DNA of 64,000 nt from Mycetohabitans rhizoxinica HKI 454 (GCF_000198775.1 NC_014722.1:2271205-2335204); one strand, 5' to 3'. Shown: positions 48,133-58,540, counted from the stretch's first letter. Notes: generated from the letters alone by a model not told the origin. Numbers and translations are program-made.

Positions 48133-48777
48133 ATGAGAAGGACCAAGGAAGCAGCGCTTGAGACGCGCAACCACATTCTTGACGCGGCCGAAATAGTATT
48201 TTTTGAACGGGGTGTGGCGCGCACGTCACTTGCGCATGTCGCCGTGGCCGCCGGATTGACGCGCGGCGCGATCTACTGGCACTTCAAAAACAAGGCCGAC
48301 CTGTTCACCGCGATGGTCGATCGGGTCACGCTGCCAATGGAAACACTGGTCGAGGCCACCATCGACTCGCGCGAACAGGATCCGCTTGGCAGGCTACGCG
48401 ACGTATTCGTGTTCTGCTTGCGCGATGCCGCACAAAATCCCCGCAGCCGGCGGGTTTTCGAGATCCTGTTCACGAAATGCGAATACACCGAGGATATGGG
48501 CCCCGTGCTGGAGCGTCACCGTAACGCGACCCGCGATGGCCGCGCGCGGCTGGAGGTCGGGCTGCGCAATGCGATGGCCAAGGGCCAATTGTCCGCCGAG
48601 TTGGATCCGCGGCGCGGCGCCCAGTTGCTGCATGCGTTCTTCGGCGGCATCCTGCGCGATTGGTTGCTTGACCATACGTCGATCGCGCTGGCACAAGAAG
48701 CGGAGCGTATCGCAGACAGTGGTTTCGCGATGCTGCACAGCCCGGCGACACTCACCGCCCCCCGCTTGAGGCGCTGA
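48133..48777 (+). CDS. TetR-family repressor of the RND efflux operon (AcrR/TtgR-like)
   Basis: Ligand-responsive repressor of 214 residues. From MRRTKEAALETRNHILDAAE, the helix-turn-helix ERGVARTSLAHVAVAAGLTR followed by GAIYWHFKNKADLFTAMVDR is a classical TetR/AcrR motif; the C-terminal helical domain resembles the AcrR ligand-binding region (EILFTKCEYTEDMGPV). Divergent from the efflux operon, with an operator palindrome between them, which supports local repression of the operon and itself. The frame extends to 48061; I use 48133 because the conserved sequence starts there. Confidence 0.9.
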   Translation: MRRTKEAALETRNHILDAAEIVFFERGVARTSLAHVAVAAGLTRGAIYWHFKNKADLFTAMVDRVTLPMETLVEATIDSREQDPLGRLRDVFVFCLRDAAQNPRSRRVFEILFTKCEYTEDMGPVLERHRNATRDGRARLEVGLRNAMAKGQLSAELDPRRGAQLLHAFFGGILRDWLLDHTSIALAQEAERIADSGFAMLHSPATLTAPRLRR

Positions 48778-48835
48778 CCGGCTCATCGGCACCGAGCTGC
48801 CACTTGGGCGCGGCAGGCGTCGCGTTCGGTGGCCG

Positions 48836-49198
48836 TCACGATGTCTGCTCAATCTGATCGACCCGATCCGGGTAAAACGCAATATAGCCAGCGATGGAGA
48901 CAAGCGCATCGAACGGTTCTTCGTAGCTCCACGCCGCGTTCTCGACGATGCCGTCCTCGGTTCTCAGATGAAAATAGCTTGCGTCGCCCTTGTGCGGGCA
49001 ATGGGTACGATGCGCCGATCGTGTCAGCCGCGCCATGTTCACGTCCGCGCGCGGCAGGTATTGGACCGGCGCCAGGCCGGTCTCGTGAAGCGTCAGCGCG
49101 TGCAGCGTATCCGCATAAGTGACACCTTGCTGGATGACGCGAACGCGGTGCGGATTACTGACGATGGTAATCGGGTGTTCGTCTGACGATGCATACAT
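48836..49198 (-). CDS. DUF427 domain protein
   Basis: Conserved protein of 120 residues, starting MYASSDEHPITIVSNPHRVR. Family landmarks are THCPHKGDASYFHL and VENAAWSYEEPFDALVSIAG, then YIAFYPDRVD. The family has a small beta-rich fold and no established activity. The upstream frame to 49246 is not conserved. Confidence 0.88.
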   Translation of the reverse strand: MYASSDEHPITIVSNPHRVRVIQQGVTYADTLHALTLHETGLAPVQYLPRADVNMARLTRSAHRTHCPHKGDASYFHLRTEDGIVENAAWSYEEPFDALVSIAGYIAFYPDRVDQIEQTS

Positions 49199-49307
49199 CC
49201 GAACCTCCGTTAAAAAGCCACGGCAACACAGTCGCAGCCGTGGCACCTATTCTCGGCAAAATGACGCTGCCGCACCTCGTGCGTCGCGCCGGCGAAACGC
49301 GCCGCGC

Positions 49308-49739
49308 TTACGGCTGCGACCAGCGGAACGCAAGCGTCGCGTGGCGTTCCAGCTTAATCGACTTAGTCTGTGCCGTGTCCTCGTACTGCGCGCGTACCGT
49401 GTAGCGTCCAGGCGCGAGCTTGACCAGCATGTACGGACCCTGCGAGATCGTATCGAGCACGCTCTGGCCGCCCGCCCGCGTGATGGTCACCTGCACGTCG
49501 GCCAGGTATTCGTTGCGCGAGCCGGTGAATCGCAACGCGAGCGGCCAATGTGGCATCTCGCGGCGCAACGCCTGCGACTCGTCCAACCCGATGCCGCCCG
49601 ACGTATAGCTGACCTCGCCCTGCGTGCTGACCGGCGGCACGCCGTTGCTGTCCTGCGCGTGGACCCGCGTGGCAAAGCCGGTGACGCCGAGCAAGCTGGC
49701 CGCCAGCACGGCAAGCCCCCTTTGATGGCGGTTTTTCAT
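49308..49739 (-). CDS. small exported protein with carboxypeptidase-regulatory-like fold
   Basis: Predicted periplasmic protein of 143 residues with signal peptide MKNRHQRGLAVLAASLLGVT (cleavage near VHAQ). The mature part has VQVTITRAGGQSVLDTISQG and LVKLAPGRYTVRAQYEDTAQ, the beta-sandwich pattern of carboxypeptidase regulatory-like domains. Function unknown. It lies immediately downstream of a sensor kinase gene on the same strand, about 150 bases away. Confidence 0.72.
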   Translation of the reverse strand: MKNRHQRGLAVLAASLLGVTGFATRVHAQDSNGVPPVSTQGEVSYTSGGIGLDESQALRREMPHWPLALRFTGSRNEYLADVQVTITRAGGQSVLDTISQGPYMLVKLAPGRYTVRAQYEDTAQTKSIKLERHATLAFRWSQP

Positions 49740-49885
49740 CGTGTCACTCCTTTCCTTGGCTGGTTTAAGGACGGCGGATCCGCGGCGCGCCGCGCACACG
49801 GACCTCCCCTACTGTACCGACCCGATCAACGGCATACGGTTCCAGCGAACCACGCGGCCAGTAAACTTTGTTACACCGGCGTTTT

Positions 49886-51250
49886 TCATGGGCCGTCACA
49901 TCGGGGCCGAGAGGCTTCGCGCGTGCCACCCGGGTGCCGCGTAAAGGTAACGCTGACGCGCAATCCGCATCCGCCCGGCCCGTCGTCCAACTGCAATGAC
50001 GCACCGTGCTGCTGCACGACCCCACGCACGATGGCCAGGCCCAACCCGCTGCCGCAGATCTGTGCGAGCGACTCATCGCGTGCCGGCATCCGATAGAACC
50101 GATCGAACACGCGCGCGCGCTCCGCTGCCGGAATGCCGGGCCCGGTGTCAACGATCTGCACGCGCGGCCGGCCAGCGCCGTCGACATCGGTCGACACGTC
50201 GACGCGCCCGCCCCTTGGCGTGTACTTGACCGCGTTGTCAACCAAGTTGCCGATCATCATGCGCAACGCGTCGGGGTCGCCGAACACAGTCGCGTCCGCG
50301 GCCCCATCCATGCCCAGATCCACGCCGCGTTGCGCGGCAAGCGTCGTATACGCGCGCACGCTGTCCTCGACCACTGCACGCAACGACACGGGTGCCCCTG
50401 CGCTGGCGCAGTCCGCGCCGGGCTCGGCACGCGCGAGCGCCAGCAATTGCTCGACCAGCCGCGTCGCGCGCTCGACCCCGTGCTTCAGGTCCGCCGTCGC
50501 CTCGCGCCGCGCCGCGTCGTCCCGCGCACGCTCCAGCAATTGCACCTGGATCTGCAACGCGGCCAGCGGCGTGCGTAACTCATGCGCGGCATCGGCGACA
50601 AACGCGCGCTGCGTATCCAGCGCATGTGCCAGCCGCTCGAGCAATCCGTTGAGCGCGCGCACCAGTGGCTGCACCTCGTTGGGCAGCCGCTGGTCCGGCA
50701 ACGGGTCGAGCGCGTCCGGCTGCCGCGTGTCCAACGCAAGCGCCACGCGGCGCAATGGCTTCAGCCCGCGACCGATGACCAGCCAGACGGCCACGCCCAG
50801 CAGCGGCAACAGCATCAGCGAAGGCCACAGCGTACGCAGCGCCACTTCCGCCGCCAGCCGGCTGCGCACGCTCATCGGCTGAGCGAGTTGCACGACATTG
50901 TCGCCCACCACCGCGCTGTAGACCCGCCAGTCGCCACCGGACGTGTGTTCGGTCGAAAAACCCAGCCTGGCGCGCGGCGCGAGGGGCGCGCGCGGGTGCG
51001 AATAGTACAGTTGCACGCCCTCGCGGCTCCAGATCTGGATCACAACACCGCCGCTTTCCGGATCGCCCGCGCCGAACGCGGAACTGAACGGCTCCGATGG
51101 CAACGCCGCGGCAGTTTGCTGCAATTGAAAGTCAAACAGCTCATTGGCTTCGGCCCGGGCCTGCCGAAAGGTGAGCCAGCCTGCCAGGCCGAAGCCCGCC
51201 AGCAGCACCGCAATCAGCGAGATCAGCAGTTGTCGGCGAATTGAATTCAT
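49886..51250 (-). CDS. two-component sensor histidine kinase (QseC/TctE-like)
   Basis: Inner-membrane sensor of 454 residues. MNSIRRQLLISLIAVLLAGF is the first transmembrane helix; a periplasmic sensor domain follows, then a second helix near residue 145. The H-box is HELRTPLAALQIQVQLLERA, the N-box NLVDNAVKYTP, G1 VDTGPGIP and G2 GSGLGLAIVRGVVQQHG. It follows the response regulator by 9 bases, so the two form an operon. Signal unknown. Confidence 0.92.
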   Translation of the reverse strand: MNSIRRQLLISLIAVLLAGFGLAGWLTFRQARAEANELFDFQLQQTAAALPSEPFSSAFGAGDPESGGVVIQIWSREGVQLYYSHPRAPLAPRARLGFSTEHTSGGDWRVYSAVVGDNVVQLAQPMSVRSRLAAEVALRTLWPSLMLLPLLGVAVWLVIGRGLKPLRRVALALDTRQPDALDPLPDQRLPNEVQPLVRALNGLLERLAHALDTQRAFVADAAHELRTPLAALQIQVQLLERARDDAARREATADLKHGVERATRLVEQLLALARAEPGADCASAGAPVSLRAVVEDSVRAYTTLAAQRGVDLGMDGAADATVFGDPDALRMMIGNLVDNAVKYTPRGGRVDVSTDVDGAGRPRVQIVDTGPGIPAAERARVFDRFYRMPARDESLAQICGSGLGLAIVRGVVQQHGASLQLDDGPGGCGLRVSVTFTRHPGGTREASRPRCDGP

Positions 51251-51259
51251 CGGCCCGCG

Positions 51260-51919
51260 TCACGCCTTCGGCATCATGTAGCCCAGCCCGCGCACGGTGC
51301 GGATCAGTTCCGCGCCAAGCTTCTTGCGCAGCGAATGGATATAGACTTCGACCGTATTGCTGCCAATCTCCTCGCCCCAGCCATAGATCTTTTCCTCAAG
51401 CTGACTCTTGGAGAGCACCGCGCCAGGCCGCGCGAGCAGCGCCTCGAGCAACCCATACTCGCGCGCGGACAATGCAACGGGCACACCCTCGAGCGTGACC
51501 TCGCGCGCGGCCGGATCCAACGTCAAGCCGCGGTGTCGGATCACTGTCTCGGCCCGACCGGCCTGGCGGCGCACCAGGGCCCGCATGCGGGCGCCAAGCT
51601 CGTCCAGATCGAACGGCTTGACCAGGTAGTCGTCCGCGCCCGCGTCGAGCCCCTTGACGCGATCGGCCACCGCATCACGGGCGGTCACGATCAGCACTGG
51701 GAACACATGTTTTTTGGCACGCACCGTCTTGAGCACGTCCAGGCCATCGCGCTGAGGCAATCCGAGGTCGAGCAGCATCAGATCGTACGGCTCGCCGTCA
51801 GCGGCCAGGATCGCCGCGGCGCCGTCCTGGACCCAATCCACTGCCCAGCCGTCCGCGCGCAGCGCCTTGCGCACACCTTCGGCGATCATCGAGTCGTCTT
51901 CGACGAGTAAAACACGCAT
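51260..51919 (-). CDS. OmpR/PhoB-family response regulator
   Basis: DNA-binding partner of the sensor kinase, 219 residues from MRVLLVEDDSMIAEGVRKAL. The receiver has the acidic pair EDD and phospho-acceptor Asp in LMLLDLGLPQRDGL, with KPFDLDELGARMRAL; the winged-helix output domain ends VEVYIHSLRKKLGAELIRTV and RGLGYMMPK. The long upstream frame (to 52480) is not conserved. QseB/TctD-like; targets cannot be read from the window. Confidence 0.93.
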   Translation of the reverse strand: MRVLLVEDDSMIAEGVRKALRADGWAVDWVQDGAAAILAADGEPYDLMLLDLGLPQRDGLDVLKTVRAKKHVFPVLIVTARDAVADRVKGLDAGADDYLVKPFDLDELGARMRALVRRQAGRAETVIRHRGLTLDPAAREVTLEGVPVALSAREYGLLEALLARPGAVLSKSQLEEKIYGWGEEIGSNTVEVYIHSLRKKLGAELIRTVRGLGYMMPKA

Positions 51920-52136
51920 AGTGCCGACCGTTCGTTCATCTACAAATGAGCCATGCGCACATTCTATCCTTGTCGCCACACCGATCCGGCGTATCGCCTC
52001 CCCGTGTCGAATCGCCCCATGTCGAATTTTTGTATCGTGGAGCCGCCGGCCTGTCCTATTGTCACTACAATGAGCGCTTTGCGCGCAACTGGCCACCATA
52101 TCGGCGTCAGCGCGTTTTGATCGCTCGCGCTTCTCT

Positions 52137-53930
52137 ATGCTTCCGCATCCGCTCGCTTTCTTTGGTCGCTTCACCCGCCCCGGCTTCGGCTGCCCATTCC
52201 TGTTCGCTGTCCGATTGCACCGCCATAACGTCGATGTCCGCCAGGGCGCTGCGTGCGTCACGACCCTCCCGCGGCAAACGGACGGTGCGGCACAGCGGTC
52301 GCGCCGCCGGTGGCTGGCCGTGATGCTCGCGTGTGCGGCATGGGTTGCACTGCCAAGCGTGCCCACGCCGGCCTTTGCCGACGCGAAGCCCCAGGCCAAG
52401 CAATGGCGGGCCAAGAGCAAGGTAAGTCGCAAGGTAAATCGCAACGCGGCAGCCAACGCTTCGTGCGCCAAGACTCGCACGAAACGCTACAAAGGCAAGA
52501 CTGCGGGCCGCGCGGCCAACGTAGCGTCCGGCCCGCTGCCCGCGCCGGTAATGGCCGGTCTTGCGCGTGCGCGGGTGCCGCTCTCGTCGGTCAGCGTCGT
52601 CGTGCAGCGCGTGGGCGACACGCGGCCGTTGCTCGCGTGGAATGCGAGCAAGGCTATGCTGCCCGCATCGACGATGAAACTGGTGACCACCTACGCCGGC
52701 CTGTCGATCCTCGGCCCGGATTATCGGTGGCGCACGAGCGCGTACCGGGACGGCAGCATCGACGCCTCCGGCGTACTGCACGGCAACCTGTATATCCAGG
52801 GCACAGGCGATCCGAAGCTCGTGCCGGAGGAATTGCTCGACCTGGTGAACAAGATCCGCAAGCAAGGCATCATCGCGCTAAACGGCAACCTGGTCCTGGA
52901 CAAGCGATGGTTTGACGCATCCACACGCGACCTGCCTGCGTTCGACGAGAACACCACCTCACCGTACAACGTCGGCCCGGATCCGCTGCTGTATGCGTTC
53001 AAGTCGTTGTCCTTTACGCTGAATCCGTCGCCAAGCGGCGACGTAGCCATCGACGTAAAGCCTGCGCTCGCGCAACTGAAGATCGTCAACCAGTTGCGCG
53101 AGACGCGCGGCGCGTGCACCGGCGTGTTGCAAAGCGTGACCCCGACCATCAAGCCGACGCCGCAAGGCATCGTGCAGGCAGTGTTCAGCGGCGGCTATCC
53201 GAGGCGCTGTGGCGAGCGTACCGTCAACATGGCCGCACTGGATCACTCGAGCTTTTTTGCCGGTGGTTTCCTAGCACTGTGGAAGCAGACCGGAGGCACC
53301 TTCACCGGCACGGTGCGCGAAGGTGCAACGCCGCCCAACGCCCACCCAGTGGCCACCCATCGCGGGATAGTGCTATCGACGATCGTGAACGACATCAACA
53401 AGTTGTCGAACAACACGATGGCGCGCAATCTATTCCTGTCGATCGGCGCAGTCGGAGCGCGCCCGATTGCGTCGCACCTGCCCGTCACGCTCGCCCCGCC
53501 GGTGCCGTCCACGCCCGCGCGCAGCGCACAGGTCATCCGCGACTTTCTGGCCAAGAGCGGGCTGGCCATGCCCGAGTTGAAACTGGACAATGGCTCCGGC
53601 CTGTCGCGCAACGAGCACGTCAGCGCGGCGTCGATGGCTAAACTGCTGGTGGCGGCCAACGCCAGCCCTGTCGCGCAGGCTTTCGTCGCGTCGTTGCCCA
53701 TTGCCGGCGTGGACGGCACGATGCGTCACCGGCTCACCGGGGCACCGGTGGGCGGCAATGCACGGATCAAAACGGGCACATTGCGCGGCGTGCGCGCGAT
53801 TGCCGGCTATGTCGCCGCGGCGAACGGCGAAAGCTACGTGGTTGTGAGCTTGATCAACGATCCACGCGCCGCCGCCGCGCGGCAGGCACACGATGCCCTG
53901 CTCGAATGGGTATACCACCGCGCCCGATAA
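52137..53930 (+). CDS. dacB: D-alanyl-D-alanine carboxypeptidase/endopeptidase (PBP4 family)
   Basis: Periplasmic peptidoglycan hydrolase with serine active site. The three penicillin-binding motifs are visible: S-x-x-K in LPASTMKLVTTYAGL, S-x-N in LSNNTMARNLFLSIG, and K-T-G in RIKTGTLRGVRAIAGY. The mature region begins after a hydrophobic signal segment ending PAFADA. The start is uncertain: the ATG at 52137 gives 597 residues with an odd N-terminus, and the Met at 52323 (535 residues) lacks basic residues before the signal core, so the true start lies between them. Between its domains is a linker rich in Lys/Arg. Confidence 0.87.
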   Translation: MLPHPLAFFGRFTRPGFGCPFLFAVRLHRHNVDVRQGAACVTTLPRQTDGAAQRSRRRWLAVMLACAAWVALPSVPTPAFADAKPQAKQWRAKSKVSRKVNRNAAANASCAKTRTKRYKGKTAGRAANVASGPLPAPVMAGLARARVPLSSVSVVVQRVGDTRPLLAWNASKAMLPASTMKLVTTYAGLSILGPDYRWRTSAYRDGSIDASGVLHGNLYIQGTGDPKLVPEELLDLVNKIRKQGIIALNGNLVLDKRWFDASTRDLPAFDENTTSPYNVGPDPLLYAFKSLSFTLNPSPSGDVAIDVKPALAQLKIVNQLRETRGACTGVLQSVTPTIKPTPQGIVQAVFSGGYPRRCGERTVNMAALDHSSFFAGGFLALWKQTGGTFTGTVREGATPPNAHPVATHRGIVLSTIVNDINKLSNNTMARNLFLSIGAVGARPIASHLPVTLAPPVPSTPARSAQVIRDFLAKSGLAMPELKLDNGSGLSRNEHVSAASMAKLLVAANASPVAQAFVASLPIAGVDGTMRHRLTGAPVGGNARIKTGTLRGVRAIAGYVAAANGESYVVVSLINDPRAAAARQAHDALLEWVYHRAR

Positions 53931-54354
53931 CGCTCGTCAGCCGACACCGCGTTTCAAGCATCCGGAAAAACCCTGACGGCACACGAAGTGCGGCGTGTCT
54001 TATTGAGTAAAGCCTCTAGCCGATAGACATAAACATCGATCAAAGTCGGTGTACCCTTAACCCGTTCTTGCCGTGGCCCGCTCAGACGGCTTCAGCGAGA
54101 CGGAACGCCGGTGCACCCACGCCTGGCACAACAATGACAATGCATGAGCGGCACCCTGCCGCTCGAGACGCATATCGGAGGACGCGGATGCGGTTCGACG
54201 CCATTTGGCTGCTGCCGGCGCCCGGGCAACGTTTCGTTATCCGTATCGATTCAGTCCACCGCGATGTCAGCTCGGCAAGCGCGCGACGTGTGGCGTGCGG
54301 CCGCTCACGACCTATCTGGCCTGATGGCCCGGCCCACCCGTACGAGGAGACACA
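53931..54354. other. intergenic region upstream of the lipase gene
   Basis: About 420 bases, no supported gene; open frames give arginine-rich products only. The last 40 bases contain ACGAGGAGACACA, a good ribosome-binding site for the lipase gene. Confidence 0.5.
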
Positions 54355-55446
54355 ATGAAGAATCAGCAGAACACGTGGCAGCGCTTCGTGCGCACAACAG
54401 TCGCATGTTCCACATTCGCGCTGCTCGCCGCATGCGGCGGTGGCACCAGCGGCGACTCATCGACGCAGATTCCAGCGGGAAACATCCGGCTGCAAGTGGT
54501 CACGTTCGGCGACAGCCTATCCGATGCTGGCACCTATGCGGTTACCAGCACGAGCACCACCGGCCCGCTCGCGTTGGGCGGCGGCCGCTTCACGACAAAT
54601 CCCGGGCAGGTGTGGACGCAGAATGTCGCGCAATACTACGGCGATACGCTCACGCCGGCGTTTAAGGGAGGCTTCGGCGTGCCGCTGAGCGCGGCGGGCG
54701 GCTTGGATTACGCGCAAGGCGCGGCCACGGTCAATACCAGTGGCTCGACCACCGGCGTTGGCATGACGGCCGAGCCCGTCACCTGGCAGGTTAGCGCCTA
54801 CCTGCAGACGCACGGCAGCTTCAACAGCAACCAATTGGTGCTCATCGAGGCCGGGGCCAACGATGTACTGGGCAACGCGCAAGCGTTGGCGGCCGGCCAA
54901 ATCACGCAAGCCGTGGCGAGACAGAACATCACGACGGCGGCCATCGCGCTCGCCCACGTAGTCGGCCAGATCCTGCAGGCCGGCGCAACCAAGGTGGTCG
55001 TCGCGAATCTGCCCAACATCGGCATGACGCCGCTTGGTGTGTCCAGCGCCGATGGCGGCACCGGGCTCACGCAACTGTCGGCCGGCTTCAACACCGCGCT
55101 GAAGGCAGCGCTCACGCAAGGCGGCATCGACCAGAAGGTCATCCAACTGGACGTGTTCTCGTGGATCACCAACCTGGCGGCCCACTACCAGGCCAATGGG
55201 TTCAAGGTCGGCGCCACCGGTACCGCATGCAATTTGACCAAAATGGTCACGTCGGCACAACAGGCCGGCGTACCCAATCCGGCCTCGTATGGCACGTCGC
55301 TACTGTGCGCGCCGGACAGCTACACCGAGCAGAACGCGGACCAGACTTATATGTTCGCCGACCAGATCCACCCAACGACCCGCACGCACCAGTTGTTCGC
55401 GCAATTCGTGCAACAGCAGATCGCGGCGCACGGCATCGGCAAGTAA
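54355..55446 (+). CDS. SGNH/GDSL-family lipase or esterase, lipoprotein
   Basis: Exported hydrolase of 363 residues. The signal peptide ends in a lipobox (ALLAACGGG, Cys near 28), so it is probably lipid-anchored. Catalytic blocks are visible: FGDSLSDAGTY (block I serine), VVVANLPNIGM, LIEAGANDVLGN (block III Asn) and DQIHPTTRTHQLFAQ (block V Asp and His). AGGAGA lies 8 bases upstream of the ATG. Similar outer-membrane lipases in Burkholderia act on phospholipids or esters. Confidence 0.9.
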   Translation: MKNQQNTWQRFVRTTVACSTFALLAACGGGTSGDSSTQIPAGNIRLQVVTFGDSLSDAGTYAVTSTSTTGPLALGGGRFTTNPGQVWTQNVAQYYGDTLTPAFKGGFGVPLSAAGGLDYAQGAATVNTSGSTTGVGMTAEPVTWQVSAYLQTHGSFNSNQLVLIEAGANDVLGNAQALAAGQITQAVARQNITTAAIALAHVVGQILQAGATKVVVANLPNIGMTPLGVSSADGGTGLTQLSAGFNTALKAALTQGGIDQKVIQLDVFSWITNLAAHYQANGFKVGATGTACNLTKMVTSAQQAGVPNPASYGTSLLCAPDSYTEQNADQTYMFADQIHPTTRTHQLFAQFVQQQIAAHGIGK

Positions 55447-55520
55447 TTGCCCGGTAACGCGCGCAAGCCACGCGTGGACAGCGATGGGGCGCCCGACCGG
55501 GCCACCCTGGTCCGATCGCG

Positions 55521-56564
55521 TCAGACGCCGGCTTCGAACGCCGCCGCCGCGCGCCGCAGCCGGTCGTTGACCGCTGCCCACTCGGCGGTAGCTGGCAATG
55601 GCTCGATGAAGATACGCAGCACGTTCGCGCCGTCCAACTCGCGCAACATCCGGTAGAGTTCACGCGCATACACGTGCGGATCCTCGGGTGCGGCGACGAA
55701 CTGTAAGTTGGGCCGTGCACACAACGCCTTGGCCTGTGGCAGGTCGGCGCGCGCAATGACCGCCAGTCGTTCATGCGGCGCATGGGCGGCGACCTCGCAC
55801 AGGATTGCCTCGAGCGGCAGCAACGCGAGCGGCGTGCGCGGTGCATAGTGCGCCTTCAGCGTGCCGGAGGCGCGCGGCACCGTGGCATCGCTACCGTCGG
55901 GCAGCCGCGGCTCCGCGCCGAGCACGTCGGCGATCTGCTGCGGAGTGATTCGCCCAGGGCGCAGCAGCGCCGGAAAGCCACGCGACAGGTCGATGATCGT
56001 CGACTCGATGCCGACATCGCATGCGCCACCATCCAATACGTGCACGCTGTCGCCAAACTCATCGCGCACATGCTGCGCGGTCGTCGGGCTCACATGGCCG
56101 AACTTATTCGCGGACGGCGCGGCCACACCGCCGTGGCCGTGCTGCAAGTCGGAGAACGCACGCAGCAACGCCTGCGCCACCGGATGCGACGGACATCGCA
56201 GCCCGATCGAGTCCTGCCCGCCGCTCACCGCGTCCGGGATTGCGTCGGCCCGTTTCAGGATCAACGTCAATGGCCCAGGCCAAAACGCATCGATTAAGCG
56301 GCGCGCCTCCGAACCCAGCGTCCGGACCCAGCCACCGGGATCGTCACCTGGCGCCAAATGGACAATGACGGGATGGGTCGCGGGCCGGCCCTTGGCTGCG
56401 TAAATGCGCGCCACGGCCTGTGGATTGCGGGCATCCGCGCCCAACCCGTACACCGTCTCGGTCGGGAACGCAACCAGTTCGCCGGCGTCCAGGCGGCGCG
56501 CGGCAGCATCGATTGCGGCCGGCGCCGGCCACCCGAGCATCGGCGCGTCGCTGTTGGCAGACAT
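55521..56564 (-). CDS. L-threonylcarbamoyladenylate synthase (Sua5/YrdC type)
   Basis: Makes threonylcarbamoyl-AMP for the t6A modification of tRNA. The 347-residue protein has an N-terminal YrdC domain (AFPTETVYGLGADARNPQAV, RIYAAKGRPATHPVIVHLAP, STIIDLSRG) and, after a linker ending KAHYAPRTPL, a C-terminal Sua5 domain. The frame opens well upstream; a start at 56612 would overlap the purK stop as ATGA, but the Met at 56564 is closer to the family N-terminus. Last gene of a minus-strand run with the purine genes. Confidence 0.9.
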   Translation of the reverse strand: MSANSDAPMLGWPAPAAIDAAARRLDAGELVAFPTETVYGLGADARNPQAVARIYAAKGRPATHPVIVHLAPGDDPGGWVRTLGSEARRLIDAFWPGPLTLILKRADAIPDAVSGGQDSIGLRCPSHPVAQALLRAFSDLQHGHGGVAAPSANKFGHVSPTTAQHVRDEFGDSVHVLDGGACDVGIESTIIDLSRGFPALLRPGRITPQQIADVLGAEPRLPDGSDATVPRASGTLKAHYAPRTPLALLPLEAILCEVAAHAPHERLAVIARADLPQAKALCARPNLQFVAAPEDPHVYARELYRMLRELDGANVLRIFIEPLPATAEWAAVNDRLRRAAAAFEAGV

Positions 56565-56608
56565 CGGCGTTGGCGCGCCACGCCCGTCGTTGCGTTGCCG
56601 GGTGCCGC

Positions 56609-57862
56609 TCATTCGAGTGGAATATGCAAAAGGCGCGCGCAATCGCGCGCGGCCGCCCGAGCTTCGTCCAGCGTCGGCGCAGTCAGTGTCAGATGGCCCA
56701 TCTTGCGCCCGACGCGGGCTTCTTCCTTCGCGTACAGGTGCAGGTGCGCACCCGGCATCGCGGCAACCTCGTGCCATGGCGGCACGCGCGGCGTCTTGTC
56801 TGCAAACCACACATCGCCAAGCAAATTCAGCATGACCGCGGGCGAATGCTGACGCGGGCAGCCCAGCGGCATGCCAGTCATCGCGCGCACCTGCTGCTCA
56901 AACTGGTTCGACACGCACGCGTCAATCGTATAGTGGCCGGAATTGTGCGGCCGGGGCGCCATTTCGTTGGCCACCAGCGAGCCGTCCTTCAGCACGAAGA
57001 ACTCCACGCACAGCACGCCGACATAGTCCAGTTGTGCCGCGATCGACAGCGCCGCAGCCTGCGCCCGCTCGATAAGCGCCGCATCCGCAACCGGCGCCGG
57101 CGAGATCGTCTGCGACAGAATGCCGTGAAGATGGATATTTTGTGCGACCGGAAACACCGCCGTCGTGCGCTCCGCGCCACGCGCGACGATGACCGAAATC
57201 TCGTACGCGAGCGGCAGCCGCTGCTCGAGTACGCACGCGACGCCGCCCAGCGACGCATGCGCGACGCGTACCTCGTCTGGATTGCACACGCTCATTTGCC
57301 CCTTGCCATCGTAGCCGAGACGCGCGGTCTTCAGGATCCCCGGCAGCACCGCCGCCAGGGCCTCATCGGACAGGGCCTGCAGCGCGGCCGGGGATTCGAT
57401 CACCACGTGGGGCGCGACCGGTACGCCGGACTGCTCGATCCAGCGCTTTTCGGCGATACGGTCCTGCGCGATGGCGACGCACTGCGCGGACGGGCTCACG
57501 CAGGTAGTGCGCGCCAGCCAGTCCAGGCTAGCGGCTGGCACATTCTCAAACTCGGTCGACACCGCCGCGCACAGCCGCGCCATTTCAGCGAGCGCCTCGC
57601 GATCGTCATACGCGGCGCAAAGATGGCGATCCGCAACGCCGGCCGCCGGACAGGTGATCTCCGGATCCAGCACGGCGACACGGTAGCCCATCGCCTGCGC
57701 GGCAAAACAGAACATCCGGCCGAGCTGGCCACCGCCGACCATGCCCAGCCACGCGCCCGGCATGATGGGCGCGCGTGGATAGGCCGGCGCGCCGAATGTG
57801 GGCGAGCTGGCACGCGCCGTCGAGAATGAACCCGTGCCTACGGGTAAACGAGCATCTGTCAT
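56609..57862 (-). CDS. purK: N5-carboxyaminoimidazole ribonucleotide synthase
   Basis: ATP-grasp enzyme that converts AIR, bicarbonate and ATP to N5-CAIR in purine synthesis. The 417-residue protein begins [20 protein letters not shown], a longer lead than usual, followed by [20 protein letters not shown]. Family motifs [16 protein letters not shown] and [20 protein letters not shown], then NSGHYTIDA are present. The frame extends to 57958. purE lies 92 bases upstream on the minus strand, counted to this chosen start. Confidence 0.93.
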   Translation of the reverse strand: MTDARLPVGTGSFSTARASSPTFGAPAYPRAPIMPGAWLGMVGGGQLGRMFCFAAQAMGYRVAVLDPEITCPAAGVADRHLCAAYDDREALAEMARLCAAVSTEFENVPAASLDWLARTTCVSPSAQCVAIAQDRIAEKRWIEQSGVPVAPHVVIESPAALQALSDEALAAVLPGILKTARLGYDGKGQMSVCNPDEVRVAHASLGGVACVLEQRLPLAYEISVIVARGAERTTAVFPVAQNIHLHGILSQTISPAPVADAALIERAQAAALSIAAQLDYVGVLCVEFFVLKDGSLVANEMAPRPHNSGHYTIDACVSNQFEQQVRAMTGMPLGCPRQHSPAVMLNLLGDVWFADKTPRVPPWHEVAAMPGAHLHLYAKEEARVGRKMGHLTLTAPTLDEARAAARDCARLLHIPLE

Positions 57863-57954
57863 CTTGTCAGCATCATTAGGTCGGCGGCAGAGCCCCTGGA
57901 CACACAATTCAATGCCGAAGGCCGCCACGCTGGCGCCTCGGCCCACGCGGCGCG

Positions 57955-58527
57955 TCAATCCACCGGCAACACCATCGCCCGCGCGGCATCGTTCTGACGC
58001 ACACGGAACGCTGCGAGCCTGGACGCGAAGCCGTCCGCGTCGACCGGCGCGCCGGCACTGCCCGCGCTCGCAAGCAACGCCACGGCGAACAACGCGGCAT
58101 TAGCCGCACCGGCCTCGCCGATCGCGAACGTCGCGACCGGCACGCCCTTGGGCATCTGCACGATCGAGTGCAACGAATCCACGCCCCGCAAGTACTTGCT
58201 GGCCACCGGCACGCCGAGCACCGGCACCGTTGTCTTGGCCGCGAGCATGCCGGGCAGGTGCGCGGCGCCGCCCGCGCCCGCAATGATCGCGCGCAGGCCG
58301 CGCGCGCGCGCGGCCTGCGCGTAATCGAACATTTCATCCGGCATCCGGTGCGCGGATACGACGCGTGCCTCGTAGGACACGCCAAACTCGCGCAGGATCG
58401 CCACGGCGTGCTGCATCGTGTCCCAGTCCGATGAGGACCCCATGACCACGCCAACCAGCGGGTCCGAGCGACTGTGCGCGCTGCCGGGCTGCACGGGTTG
58501 CTGTGCTTGCTGCTTGACTTCGTTCAT
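57955..58527 (-). CDS. purE: N5-carboxyaminoimidazole ribonucleotide mutase
   Basis: Converts N5-CAIR to CAIR. From [20 protein letters not shown] the protein has 190 residues, with the class I motifs [52 protein letters not shown] and [20 protein letters not shown]. The product of PurK is its substrate, and the two genes are adjacent. Confidence 0.96.
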   Translation of the reverse strand: MNEVKQQAQQPVQPGSAHSRSDPLVGVVMGSSSDWDTMQHAVAILREFGVSYEARVVSAHRMPDEMFDYAQAARARGLRAIIAGAGGAAHLPGMLAAKTTVPVLGVPVASKYLRGVDSLHSIVQMPKGVPVATFAIGEAGAANAALFAVALLASAGSAGAPVDADGFASRLAAFRVRQNDAARAMVLPVD

Positions 58528-58540
58528 CGCCGCGCCTCCG

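Noticed and set aside
51260..52480. Response regulator read as a 406-residue protein with an N-terminal extension
   Set aside because: The receiver domain starts at MRVLLVEDD (51919); upstream residues are low complexity and would overlap the divergent dacB region.
56420..57829. 469-codon + strand frame opposite purK
   Set aside because: Shadow of purK and the sua5-type gene; Arg/His-rich product, no start signal.
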